64,000 nucleotides of DNA from DATKUC01 sp964553615. GTDB taxonomy: Bacteria > Spirochaetota > Spirochaetia > DSM-27196 > DATKUC01. A program made the translations under genes and the position numbers. Below the pieces are notes generated by a model that was not told where the DNA came from, ran no database searches, and saw only the letters and a list, made by a program, of their open reading frames with translations. The first letter of the stretch is position 1; the number at the start of each line of letters is the position of its first letter. The stretch spans positions 1 through 64,000 of the forward strand of contig CAZKMA010000009.1 of NCBI GenBank assembly GCA_964553615.1. Direction: 5' to 3'. Below are positions 8,841-17,399 of this stretch, in pieces.

Positions 8841-10814
8841 TTACATCTCAATCATCCGAACCAGTGCTTCTTTTGTGAATCCAAAATGCTCGGCAACCGC
8901 GTTTCCCTCTCCGGAAGCGCCGAAATCTGACAGCGTAAACATATCCTGCTCGTCGGTCGCAATGCCTTCCCAACCGGAAGAGACTCCGGCCTCAACAACA
9001 ACAGTACGAATGCCCTTCGGAATCAGGTGCTGACGGAAGGCAAGATTCTGTGACTGAAAGAGCTCGCGGGAGATCATCGATATGACGCGTACCTTGCGAC
9101 CGGATGCCTTTGCCGCCTCCGCAGCCATGCTCACCTCGGAACCGGTTGCAACAACAATAACATCAGGCGTGCCTTCACAATCCATGACCACGTATGCACC
9201 CTTGTGGATGTTCGTCTTCCAGTCGGCATCCGCCTTTTCATAGACAGTGAGCTTCTGCCGGGTCAGCGCAAGTGCCGTCGGCCCGTCGGTGCGACTCAGG
9301 GCCATAAGCCACGCCTGCTCGGTTTCCTGAGCGTCGCCCGGGCGGAGAAGACGGAATCCGGGAATTACGCGGAGCGCTGCAAGATGTTCGACCGGCTGGT
9401 GTGTCGGCCCATCTTCGCCCAGGTAGATGGAGTCGTGTGTGTACAGATAGATTACCGGAAGCTTCATCAGAGACGCCAGCCGGACCGATGGACGCATGTA
9501 GTCGGAAAAGACCATGAATGTCGCACAGAAGGGCCGTAAACCCCCGTACAGGGCGATACCGTTGCTTATGCCACCCATCGCATGCTCGCGCACGCCGAAG
9601 TGAAAGGTACGCCCGGTCGGATTCTCGACGCTGAAATCCCCGTAATCCGGCAATGCGGTGTTGTTGGACGGAGCAAGGTCCGCGGATCCGCCGATCAGAT
9701 TCGGCATTACCTTCGCAATGGCCTGGAGAGTCTTGCCGCTCGCCGCCCGGGTTGCCAGAGCGTCTCCGACCTTGAATTCCGGAAGCTTCACCGAGGAAAT
9801 GAGGGAGTCGGGATTGCCGTTGTACTGATCCCATTGCTGCTTCAGACCTGGATTCGCTTTCGCCCATGCGCGAAACATCTCCTGCCACTGGTCATACTGC
9901 TGCTTCCATCCGGCCTTGAGCGAAGCGAAGTACGACTTGGCTTCAGGATCTACGAAAAAATCCTCGTTTTCCGGAAGACCAAGATTCTTCTTCGTAAGTG
10001 CGACCTCATCAGGACCAAGAGCCTCACCGTGCGCTTTCGCGGTACCTTCCTTGTTCGGAGATCCTTTGCCGATGATCGAGCGCATCAGTATGATTGAAGG
10101 GCGACCGGTCTCCGCCTGCGCCTTCTTTGTCAGCGCATGAATTTCCTCAAGGTTGTATGCGTCTCCCTGCTGAACGTGCCAGCCATACGCTTCGAAACGC
10201 TTGAGCACATCTTCGGTGAACGCGAGATTCGTCGAGCCCTCTATCGAGATGTGGTTTGAGTCGTAATACACAATGAGCTTTCCAAGCTTCAGATGACCTG
10301 CAAGCGAACACGCCTCGGAGCTGACACCTTCCATGAGATCACCGTCACCGGCGACGACGTATGTAAAATGATCAATGATCTTGTGGGCCTCAGTGTTGAA
10401 TGTGCCGGCAATCACGCTCTCGCCAATTGCGAACCCTACGGCATTCGTTATCCCCTGCCCAAGCGGTCCGGTGGTCGTCTCCACACCGTCGGTATGACCG
10501 TACTCGGGATGTCCCGGCGTTCGTGATCCAACGCGGCGGAAATGGCGAATATCCTCAAGAGAGATGTTGTAGCCGGACAGGTGCAGAAGTGAATACAGCC
10601 ACATGGAGCCGTGGCCTGCGGACAGCACGAGTCTGTCTCTATTCGGCCATTTTGAGTCACCCGGATAGTGACGCATTATTTCACCGAAGAGTGCCGCTCC
10701 GACTTCGGCCATACCCATCGGCATGCCGGGGTGGCCGGAATTTGCGGCCTGTACTGCATCCATTGAGAGTGACCGCACAGTCAGCGCGACGGCTTCTAGA
10801 GCTTTCTTATTCAT
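8841..10814 (-). CDS. tkt: Transketolase
   Basis: 657 residues, the full-length bacterial type. It moves two-carbon ketol units between sugar phosphates using thiamine diphosphate. Visible landmarks are His28 in the GHPGMPMG motif, His68 in SAGHGSMWLY, the thiamine-diphosphate motif GDGDLMEG beginning at 156, and the GVREHAMGGISNG region of the pyrimidine domain. The start ATG at 10814 follows GGAGG 8 bases upstream. It is the first gene of a two-gene leftward unit with xylB, which is metabolically coherent. leuB is divergent, with 131 bases between the two starts. Confidence 0.96.
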   Translation of the reverse strand: MNKKALEAVALTVRSLSMDAVQAANSGHPGMPMGMAEVGAALFGEIMRHYPGDSKWPNRDRLVLSAGHGSMWLYSLLHLSGYNISLEDIRHFRRVGSRTPGHPEYGHTDGVETTTGPLGQGITNAVGFAIGESVIAGTFNTEAHKIIDHFTYVVAGDGDLMEGVSSEACSLAGHLKLGKLIVYYDSNHISIEGSTNLAFTEDVLKRFEAYGWHVQQGDAYNLEEIHALTKKAQAETGRPSIILMRSIIGKGSPNKEGTAKAHGEALGPDEVALTKKNLGLPENEDFFVDPEAKSYFASLKAGWKQQYDQWQEMFRAWAKANPGLKQQWDQYNGNPDSLISSVKLPEFKVGDALATRAASGKTLQAIAKVMPNLIGGSADLAPSNNTALPDYGDFSVENPTGRTFHFGVREHAMGGISNGIALYGGLRPFCATFMVFSDYMRPSVRLASLMKLPVIYLYTHDSIYLGEDGPTHQPVEHLAALRVIPGFRLLRPGDAQETEQAWLMALSRTDGPTALALTRQKLTVYEKADADWKTNIHKGAYVVMDCEGTPDVIVVATGSEVSMAAEAAKASGRKVRVISMISRELFQSQNLAFRQHLIPKGIRTVVVEAGVSSGWEGIATDEQDMFTLSDFGASGEGNAVAEHFGFTKEALVRMIEM

Positions 10815-10945
10815 GAGTAATCCTCCGATATTCGGTTCAAATCCCGTTTAATCTCTAATATAGCGAATTTTTCGGCGGTACGGAAGGTGTGGTCCGCTTG
10901 CCGAAGGCGAGGCTTCCCGGTACTCTGCGGTGCAGGAGTTGGAAC

Positions 10946-12037
10946 ATGAAAACCAGAAAAATCGCTGTTCTGCCAGGGGATGGAATTGGACCCGAGGTCA
11001 TGAGGGAAGCCGAGAAGGTACTCCAGGTCGTTGCCGAGATTTTCGGGGTTCACTTCGACCTCGACCATGCAGATGTCGGCGGGATTGCCATAGACAACAG
11101 CGGCTCTCCCCTCCCGGAAGCCACGCTCGCCACCTGCCGTGCCGCAGAGGCAATTCTCTTCGGTTCCGTCGGCGGACCGAAGTGGGAACACCTTCCGCCG
11201 GACCAGCAGCCGGAACGTGGTGCGTTGCTTCCGTTGCGCAAGATCTTCGGACTGTATGCAAATTTGCGCCCTGCGATCATCTTTCCGCAGCTTCAGGAAT
11301 CTTCCCCGCTGAAATCGACGATTGTTGAGGGCGGAGTGGACGTTCTGGTAATCCGCGAGCTCACCGGAGATGTCTACTTCGGCCAGCCAAAGGGACGGGA
11401 GGCAGACCGCGCATTTGACACCATGGTATACACGATTCCTGAAATCGAACGGATTGCGCATGTCGCCTTCAGGGCAGCAAGAACGCGTGGAAAGCGGGTC
11501 ACGAGCATAGACAAGGCAAACGTGCTGACCACCATGGTCCTGTGGCGGGAGGTGGTAACACGGATTGGGACCGAGTATCCGGATGTTGCACTTTCTCACA
11601 TGTACGTGGACAACGCATCGATGCAGCTCGTCCGTAACCCTGCTCAATTCGACGTGCTTCTCTGTCCAAACCTCTTTGGCGATATTCTCTCGGACGAGGC
11701 GGCAATGATTACCGGGTCTCTCGGTATGCTGCCCAGCGCGAGCCTGGGAACCGGCAGCTTCGGTCTGTACGAACCGGCAGGCGGAAGCGCGCCGGATATT
11801 GCTGGAAAAGGAGTGGCCAATCCGCTTGCACAGATTCTTTCGGTCGCCATGATGCTCAAGTACAGTTTCGACCTCCCGGCGGCACATGACGCAATCAGGC
11901 ATGCTGTAGAGTCGACCCTGGATGGAGGATACCGAACGGCCGACATTGCATCCACCGGAACAAAGACAGTGGGCACCGTGGAAATGGGCGATCTGATCGT
12001 CGATGGAGTCAGAAAGGCCGCTTCCTCAGCCCGTTGA
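10946..12037 (+). CDS. leuB: 3-isopropylmalate dehydrogenase
   Basis: 363 residues. It oxidises and decarboxylates 3-isopropylmalate with NAD in leucine synthesis. The beginning (IAVLPGDGIGPEVM), the ELTGDVYFG motif, the metal-binding NLFGDILSDEAA motif and GSAPDIAGKGVANP are all family signatures, and the length fits. The ATG at 10946 is preferred over the frame start at 10889 because it begins the conserved core and has GGAG 7-10 bases upstream. No other leucine genes are adjacent. Its 3' end overlaps the convergent histidine kinase gene by 12 bases. Confidence 0.95.
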   Translation: MKTRKIAVLPGDGIGPEVMREAEKVLQVVAEIFGVHFDLDHADVGGIAIDNSGSPLPEATLATCRAAEAILFGSVGGPKWEHLPPDQQPERGALLPLRKIFGLYANLRPAIIFPQLQESSPLKSTIVEGGVDVLVIRELTGDVYFGQPKGREADRAFDTMVYTIPEIERIAHVAFRAARTRGKRVTSIDKANVLTTMVLWREVVTRIGTEYPDVALSHMYVDNASMQLVRNPAQFDVLLCPNLFGDILSDEAAMITGSLGMLPSASLGTGSFGLYEPAGGSAPDIAGKGVANPLAQILSVAMMLKYSFDLPAAHDAIRHAVESTLDGGYRTADIASTGTKTVGTVEMGDLIVDGVRKAASSAR

Positions 12038-13123
12038 TCGAGGGGAGGATGCGGGCAGCAATACGCTGAAAAGCGATCCCTCGCCGGGGTCGCTTTCCAC
12101 GCGGATTCGGCCTCCGTGGCGATGGACGACCGCATAGGCTACGGACAGGCCGAGTCCCTGCTTCCCGGGCCGGGTGGTAAAATACGGTTCGAAAATATTC
12201 TCCCGGTTCGCTTCCGGAATACCGCTTCCGTGGTCCCGAATTGACAGTTGGACATAGTCGACGCCGCTCATGGTCACGTTTTCAGCATACACCTGTATTT
12301 GCCCTCCGTCGGGCATGCTCTCGGTGGCATTGAGCAGCAGGTTGTACAGACCCTGGGACACCATGTCCCCGTCAATGTCTACTCTCCACAGATCATGCGG
12401 GAACGTCACGGAGAATCTGCAGGAGGTTACCGGCTTCAGAAGTTCGATAAGGCTTTCGACAATCGGCCTCAGCGATTGCGGCTTCCTGGCAACGACTTGC
12501 CCGTTCGAGAATATGAGCAACTGTTGGGTCAGGTCGCGAGCGCGCAGTATTCCCTGGACCGCACGGGAAATCTGATCGGAGCGGGGATCTCCCTCATCGT
12601 ACTGCATGCGCAACAGCGTAAGTGTTCCTATGACGCCGGCCAGTTGATTGTTGAAATCGTGGCTGATTCTTCCCACAATCTCGCCCACGTATTCGAGCTT
12701 TTTCACGAGAAGGTCATCCGCGGACTGCCCATCTGCCGATGGAGCCGTCTCCTCCACCGGATCCGCACGAAAAGGACGTTTCAACCTGCATGCAGCAAGA
12801 ACCATTCCGAATACCACAATGAGGGCAACGAAGATGCCCACAAGCACGAAGGCACTGTCCCTGTTCGGGTATGCCGCTCGCTGCTCCTCGGCCGCCGGAG
12901 ATGAACCCGGGACATCCACTTCAAGCGCACTCACCGTCGGGTCCGTGGAACCGGGCAATAGAGTCGGTGGAATGGCGGTGCCGTCTGGAACTGGGAGCTT
13001 GCTGCTCGACGCAGCATGACTCAGGATGGGACGCTGTTCGCCGTATATCGAGCCGGAGACGCCTGTCCACAGGAGTACGACGAGACCGAGAAAGATTCCA
13101 CGACCGGCGGCTGCAGTGACCAT
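12026..13123 (-). CDS. Membrane sensor histidine kinase
   Basis: 365 residues from the ATG at 13123. A first hydrophobic segment is at about 8-22 and a second at 91-112; the 65 residues between them form a short Pro/Ser-rich periplasmic part with no recognised ligand fold. The phosphorylation site is His155 in ISHDFNNQLAG, followed by the N box (NLLLNATESMPDGG), the G1 box (DHGSGIP) and the ATP-lid FEPYFTTRPGKQGLGLS. The H-box form is that of NtrB-like kinases. No receiver domain is fused and no partner regulator is adjacent. It starts 19 bases after hisIE and is the last gene of the corA-led operon. Confidence 0.88.
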   Translation of the reverse strand: MVTAAAGRGIFLGLVVLLWTGVSGSIYGEQRPILSHAASSSKLPVPDGTAIPPTLLPGSTDPTVSALEVDVPGSSPAAEEQRAAYPNRDSAFVLVGIFVALIVVFGMVLAACRLKRPFRADPVEETAPSADGQSADDLLVKKLEYVGEIVGRISHDFNNQLAGVIGTLTLLRMQYDEGDPRSDQISRAVQGILRARDLTQQLLIFSNGQVVARKPQSLRPIVESLIELLKPVTSCRFSVTFPHDLWRVDIDGDMVSQGLYNLLLNATESMPDGGQIQVYAENVTMSGVDYVQLSIRDHGSGIPEANRENIFEPYFTTRPGKQGLGLSVAYAVVHRHGGRIRVESDPGEGSLFSVLLPASSPRSTG

Positions 13124-13142
13124 TTTTCCCGGCCTCGGCAAT

Positions 13143-13827
13143 CTACCCTTCCCGGCGAGCAAGCTCGGCAAGCACACGGGACCAGGGTATCCCCTCGAAC
13201 TCGAGCAACACCAGCAGATGGTAGATCAGATCGGCAGATTCCCGGACAAGTTCATCGGTGTCCTCGGAAAGGATGACCTCGACTGACTCCTCGCCGGTCT
13301 TTTTCCTGATTTTTGAGCCGCCGGCATTGAACAGGTAGCTCGTGTACGACCCCTCGGGAAGGTCCCGGTGACGTTCTCTGATTGTCGAAACAAGATGAGC
13401 AAGCACGTCCGGCCCCGCATCCCCGGACTCCGGAAGCGGCCGNNNNNNNNNNNNNNNNNNNNNNNNNNNNNNNNNNNNNNNNNNNNNNNNNNNNNNNNNN
13501 NNNNNNNNNNNNNNNNNNNNNNNNNNNNNNNNNNNNNNNNNNTGCGGAAGTCGCCGCGGAAGAAACGACGGGCGCCTCGCCCGGTCGCCGAAGAACCGCC
13601 AGGACAAAGCCTTCGCGCCGCTCGAGATTGGTGAAAGCAGGCTCTTTTCCGTACGGCTGTCTCTCGTACGGGAGAACACGCCCGGTTTCTCCATGGACGC
13701 ACCAGAGAGCACCGTGCTCGAAGCTCTTTCGATACGCCTTCTCGCTCGACAGCCCGATATCGGAGAAGATCCCGTTCTCATCCACAATGACCAGCGGAAA
13801 CGTGACACTGTCGTCTGCGCCTACCAT
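13143..13827 (-). CDS. hisIE: HisIE-like protein, interrupted by an assembly gap
   Basis: The 3' part (13143-13442, 99 residues) is a clear HisE phosphoribosyl-ATP pyrophosphatase: the ERHRDLPEGSYTSYLF start, the IRKKTGEESVEVIL motif and the SADLIYHLLVLLE helix. The 5' part (13827-13543, 95 residues) occupies the place of HisI, the phosphoribosyl-AMP cyclohydrolase, and has a similar order of elements (LW-V-ETGRVLP), but the metal-binding Asp cluster of HisI is not visible. The two flanks are both cut exactly at codon boundaries by 100 Ns, so an intact gene needs a true gap length divisible by three. The ATG overlaps the hisA stop region by 7 bases, implying coupled translation. Confidence 0.75.
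13443..13542. other. Assembly gap of 100 N
   Basis: Exactly 100 undetermined bases inside hisIE. The round number and the frame arithmetic of the flanks suggest a placeholder rather than a measured length. The flanks are rich in GC (CGGAAGCGGCCG on one side, GTCGCCGCGG on the other), which may explain the sequencing failure. Confidence 0.95.
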
Positions 13828-14576
13828 GCTTCCCTCGCTTCGGTGCCGGAATCTACTACTGCATATCGTTCGAGAACCGCCGCGAGATCAATGCGTCCGG
13901 CATAGAGAGCCTTTCCCACAACAATGCCCCGAACGCTCGGGTGAGCCTGTGAGGAGACACGATCAATGTCCTCCCGGGACGAAATTCCGCCGGACAGGAT
14001 TATCGGAAGGTCGGTAGCCGCGGCAACGGCGTTCGTGCGTTCTATGTCCGGCCCTTCGAGCATGCCGTCACGGGCAATACTGGTGTAAATAATACTGATA
14101 CATCCGAGGGTCTTCGCAGTCCGCGCAAGGTCGGTATCACGCAAATCGGTCCCCGTCTGCCAGCCGGCAACATGAACAACCCCATCCAGGGCATCAATTC
14201 CGGCAACGACGACAGGGCCGTGGCGGTTACACCACCGCGCAACGCGGTCGGGGTCCCGTGCGAGCACGGTGCCCACGACAATACGATTCACTCCCGCGTC
14301 AACGAGCGATGCAATGTCTGCGTCCTCCCTGACGCCGCCGCCAACCTCGATGGTAACGCCGATCTTTCGGCGAATTTCGGCAATAACCGCACGGTTGTTG
14401 CCGCTTCCGCGCGCGGCATCCAGATCCACGATATGTATCCGGCCGGCTCCGACCTCGACGAATCGCTCGGACACCGCGACCGGATCTTCCCCGTACACCG
14501 AAACGGCCGAATAGTCACCTCGGGTCAGGCGTACGCACTTACCATCTAGAATATCTATAGCGGGAATTATCGTCAC
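13821..14576 (-). CDS. hisA: Phosphoribosylformimino-5-aminoimidazole carboxamide ribotide isomerase
   Basis: 251 residues, a TIM barrel of normal HisA length. It catalyses the Amadori rearrangement in step four of histidine synthesis. Catalytic Asp8 lies in IPAIDILDGKCVRL, and the second Asp128 in AGIDALDG; the two phosphate-binding segments (EVGGGVR and ILSGGISS) are present. A GTG start at 14576 is chosen: it begins the conserved strand and has GGAG 8-11 bases upstream, while the longer frame to 14675 would overlap the kinase gene. It lies 16 bases after the FGGY kinase gene and overlaps hisIE by 7 bases. Confidence 0.95.
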   Translation of the reverse strand: MTIIPAIDILDGKCVRLTRGDYSAVSVYGEDPVAVSERFVEVGAGRIHIVDLDAARGSGNNRAVIAEIRRKIGVTIEVGGGVREDADIASLVDAGVNRIVVGTVLARDPDRVARWCNRHGPVVVAGIDALDGVVHVAGWQTGTDLRDTDLARTAKTLGCISIIYTSIARDGMLEGPDIERTNAVAAATDLPIILSGGISSREDIDRVSSQAHPSVRGIVVGKALYAGRIDLAAVLERYAVVDSGTEAREAW

Positions 14577-14592
14577 ACGGACACTCCGGAAA

Positions 14593-16086
14593 TCATACGA
14601 GATCGTAGAACGCACTGGCATATGCGTCGAGTTCACTAAAAGTTTCGGCAGGCACGGCGGTATCCTCAATCTCAAAAGTGTGGGCGAGCTCCTCCGGTTC
14701 TCCCTGTTCTACCGCCAGTCGGGATACCAGCGCAGCGCCGAAAGAGGTCGCCTCGCGCACATTCGTCAACGCGTGCCGGGAACCGGAAAAGAAGGTGGAA
14801 ATGAGCCGGTTGTAGTCCTCATTGTTCCGAAATCCTCCCTCGGTATACAGGGATACGCCGGATTTGAGGTTCACCCGCTCCAGAGCGATCTTCGTCTGAA
14901 GCGCAAGAGAGAGATTCAGCACCGCGTAGGCTGTTTCCAGATCACTGAAGAATCCAGGCACGCGTCTTCCGGTCTGTATGTCCTCGAGCGGGTAGACCAC
15001 GCCGTCTTCGACAACCTTTGAGCGCGCGTGCGGAAACTGACCGCTTCCGGGGACTACGCCCGGCAGAATAAAAAACCTCCGCTCAGCAAGAATCCGTTCG
15101 TATGTCTGCTTCCGGTAGGCCGGGAAATCGGTCCGTCCGGTCGACGCTTTGAGAAGCTCGGTGTAGGTTTCGAACTCGAGCCCGCCCATCAGAATAGAGG
15201 TCTTCACCGGTTTCCCGAGCGGGGAAATGTTGTAGAAGACCGCCTTGCCGATCTCATCGGCGGCGAACTCGACCCGCTCCGCCGGATGCATGGCGACGCA
15301 CCAGGTTCCGGTCGAATTCAGAACGAAGCTGTCCTGACGTTTTACCAGATGGGGAAGAAGCGACGCGTTCGAATCGTGAATTCCGAAAGTCACCAGAGTC
15401 CCGGGGTCCAGCCCGGTCTGCGCGGCAATTGCGGCAGAGACGGTGCCCAGAGTCTCCCACGGCTTTCCAACCCGTTCGGGCAATAGATCGCGGATACCCA
15501 GACGATCCGCCACCTCGGACCAACGGCCTGCTGCGAAGTCCCACAGGTAGGTATGGCAGCCCACATAGGTGTAATCCGCCGCCACGTTTCCGGTAAGCCT
15601 GAACCCCCAGTACTGGGGAAACAGCAGGATGTGACGGACCGCTTCGAACTGTTTCGGGAATCGACGCTTTGCAAAGAACACTCCCTTCGCCGGGTTTATG
15701 AGAGCCTTCAATTCAAGCGTCGCGGTGGTACGCTGAAGATGATCGCGGTCGCCTACCTCGCGGTAGAACTCGTCATGAAACGCATCGCCGGGTTCATATG
15801 TGTAGGAGACGACGGGCAGTGCGGGGTTGCCGTCGGATCCCACGCAGACGAACGCGGCTCCATGAGTGGACACCGTAATGACCCTGATCGGATAGGTACG
15901 GGCAAATCGTGACAGCTCCTGGAGAAACCACGCTTCAACGGCTTCCAGCGGTTCTACCTCGAGCCCGTCGAGTTCGATAGTCGGAAATACACGGTATGTC
16001 GAATCGAGCAGCGTCAGATCCCGGTCGTAGATGAGGAGTTTTTTGTTCGTCTTACCGACATCGAATACTGCAATCGCATATTCCAT
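14593..16086 (-). CDS. FGGY-family carbohydrate kinase (sugar unknown)
   Basis: 497 residues. The first phosphate loop is FDVGKTNKK at 8-16, a form seen in the rhamnulokinase/fuculokinase branch rather than in glycerol kinase or XylB. The catalytic Asp238 lies in FGIHDSNASLL, and the LNSTGTWCVAM and TEGGFRNNEDYNRL motifs of the second domain are present. It should phosphorylate a ketose or deoxy-ketose in the cytoplasm, but no isomerase or aldolase is near to tell which. It sits 14 bases after corA and 16 before hisA, an odd place for a catabolic kinase. Confidence 0.85.
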   Translation of the reverse strand: MEYAIAVFDVGKTNKKLLIYDRDLTLLDSTYRVFPTIELDGLEVEPLEAVEAWFLQELSRFARTYPIRVITVSTHGAAFVCVGSDGNPALPVVSYTYEPGDAFHDEFYREVGDRDHLQRTTATLELKALINPAKGVFFAKRRFPKQFEAVRHILLFPQYWGFRLTGNVAADYTYVGCHTYLWDFAAGRWSEVADRLGIRDLLPERVGKPWETLGTVSAAIAAQTGLDPGTLVTFGIHDSNASLLPHLVKRQDSFVLNSTGTWCVAMHPAERVEFAADEIGKAVFYNISPLGKPVKTSILMGGLEFETYTELLKASTGRTDFPAYRKQTYERILAERRFFILPGVVPGSGQFPHARSKVVEDGVVYPLEDIQTGRRVPGFFSDLETAYAVLNLSLALQTKIALERVNLKSGVSLYTEGGFRNNEDYNRLISTFFSGSRHALTNVREATSFGAALVSRLAVEQGEPEELAHTFEIEDTAVPAETFSELDAYASAFYDLV

Positions 16087-16100
16087 CAGCGGTCCTCCAT

Positions 16101-17030
16101 TCAGAAGAGCTTGTTCCGTACGAAAAAGAACGATCCGACGGCGGACGCCACCACGGAGACCACCGCAATGCCGAGAAACGCGAGTGGAGAATGCTGAAAC
16201 GGTATTGCCACGTTCATACCGTACACGCTCGCTATCAGCGTCGGGATCATGAGCACGATCGAGATGGTTGTCAGGCGCTTCATGACCACGTTCAGATTGT
16301 TCGATATGACCGACGCGAAAGCATCCATCATCCCACTCAGGATGTTACTGTAGATGTTTGCCATCTCGATCGCCTGCTTGTTCTCAGTCATGACATCCTC
16401 GAGCAGGTCCATCTCATCTTCGGAAAGACGCACGAGACCGGTCTTCTGCACCTTTTCGATAAGCAGCTCGTTCGATTTCAATGAGGTCGTAAAGAACACC
16501 AGGGATTTTTCGAGCGTGAGCAGACGGATCAGTTCGTTGTTGCGAATTGAGCGCTGCAGCTCCACCTCTACACCCGTGGATTGCCGGTTGATCTCCTTCA
16601 GATAGCGGAGAAAATGTACCGCAAGACGCAGGAAGATGAACATGATGAAACTCTGCCTGTTGCGGATGTCGACATTGCGAATTCTGCTCTCGGTGAAGTC
16701 CTTCAGAACCTCTGCTTCCCGTACGCTGATGGTTATTATGAGATCGGCAACCAGCAGAATGCCGAGAGGCATGGTCTGATAGGGAACTTCGGCTTCCGGA
16801 TCGTGTACCGGCACCCGGACGATCAGCAGAAGATAGTCATCCCCGCGCTCACTTCGGGAGCGTTCGTCCATATCGAGAATATCGGTAATGACATCGGTTT
16901 CAATTTTGTAGTCGCGCTGGATCGTCTCGATCTCGAGCGGCGTCGGCGCGGTTACCTGTATCCAGCAGTTACGCTCCAGAATACCGGTGCGGACCAGCCC
17001 TTTTCCGTCTTGCTTCCACATCGTAATCAT
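16101..17030 (-). CDS. corA: CorA-type divalent cation channel
   Basis: 309 residues. A large cytoplasmic alpha/beta domain and long stalk helices (1-245) are followed by two membrane helices, with the selectivity signature YGMN at 270-273 at the end of the first. CorA forms pentamers that admit Mg2+ (and Co2+ or Ni2+) into the cytoplasm. The ATG at 17030 has AGAGGTGA 6-13 bases upstream. It is preceded by a structured leader with its own small ORF and a strong hairpin, and it heads a five-gene run with a sugar kinase, hisA, hisIE and a histidine kinase. Zinc transport by the related ZntB group is less likely because of the YGMN form. Confidence 0.93.
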   Translation of the reverse strand: MITMWKQDGKGLVRTGILERNCWIQVTAPTPLEIETIQRDYKIETDVITDILDMDERSRSERGDDYLLLIVRVPVHDPEAEVPYQTMPLGILLVADLIITISVREAEVLKDFTESRIRNVDIRNRQSFIMFIFLRLAVHFLRYLKEINRQSTGVEVELQRSIRNNELIRLLTLEKSLVFFTTSLKSNELLIEKVQKTGLVRLSEDEMDLLEDVMTENKQAIEMANIYSNILSGMMDAFASVISNNLNVVMKRLTTISIVLMIPTLIASVYGMNVAIPFQHSPLAFLGIAVVSVVASAVGSFFFVRNKLF

Positions 17031-17049
17031 GGCTCACCTCTCTTTTGGA

Positions 17050-17095
17050 CCCACATCCTTGACCCGGAAGCAATACTGCTTCGGGCCGAAGTGGG
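17050..17095 (-). promoter_or_regulatory. Two-tier hairpin in the corA leader
   Basis: An outer stem pairs 17050-17054 with 17091-17095 (CCCAC/GTGGG), and an inner stem pairs about 17063-17072 with 17077-17085 (CCCG-AAGCA against TGCTTCGGG, one bulge). On the transcribed strand it ends about 20 bases before the corA ATG. There is no following U-run, so it is not a plain terminator; it could pause ribosomes or polymerase. Confidence 0.5.
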
Positions 17096-17138
17096 GGAAA
17101 CCGTCGTCAGGCGAGAGAGGACGCCATCTGGTGGTTGG

Positions 17139-17309
17139 TCAGCCCGGAAGAGTCGCTGCCAAGGAAGAAGCAGGCACTATCAGTTTTGTACGTTCGTGAT
17201 ACGCATCACCGGCGTTTGAACCGGTTGCATCAGACTTGCGCGTGCGACTACTCGGATAGTCGCCGTCACCACTACTGGTGCCGCCATACGTGGCGCTTGA
17301 TTCGCCCAT
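17139..17309 (-). CDS. Small ORF (56 aa) in the corA leader
   Basis: An open frame of 56 codons lies in the 370-base gap between the MFS gene and corA. Its ATG at 17309 is preceded by AAGGAGGAAA, one of the strongest ribosome sites in the window, with about 8 bases to the ATG, and a perfect TATAAT is about 58 bases before the ATG. The product is hydrophilic and rich in Ser, Gly, Thr and Asp (it begins MGESSATYGGTSSG), with no membrane segment or known domain. It stops 108 bases before corA. Salmonella corA also has a leader ORF, so a leader-peptide role is possible; a free small protein is the alternative. Coding status is inferred only from the ribosome site. Confidence 0.4.
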   Translation of the reverse strand: MGESSATYGGTSSGDGDYPSSRTRKSDATGSNAGDAYHERTKLIVPASSLAATLPG

Positions 17310-17366
17310 ACGGTTCTGTTTCCTCCTTGCAGTTGGGATATCGAAACGAATGCTATCGATTGGATA

Positions 17367-17372
17367 ATTATA
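17367..17372 (-). promoter_or_regulatory. Predicted -10 box (TATAAT) for the corA leader
   Basis: A perfect TATAAT on the minus strand about 28 bases beyond the end of the MFS gene. The hexamer 17 bases upstream (ATCCAC) is not -35-like. The transcript would carry a leader of about 330 bases before corA. Confidence 0.4.
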
Positions 17373-17399
17373 CCCAAAAATACGACTTCGTGGATACCT

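Noticed and set aside
10834..10845. GGTTCAAATCCC resembling a tRNA T-loop
   Set aside because: The flanking bases do not pair into a T-stem and no D, anticodon or acceptor stem fits.
10811..11902. 363-codon ORF antisense to leuB
   Set aside because: No ribosome site or motif, Cys/His/Arg-rich as expected for a shadow.
17031..17399. A Mg2+ riboswitch of the M-box or mgtA type
   Set aside because: I could not match the conserved core of either class; only a hairpin and a small ORF are visible.
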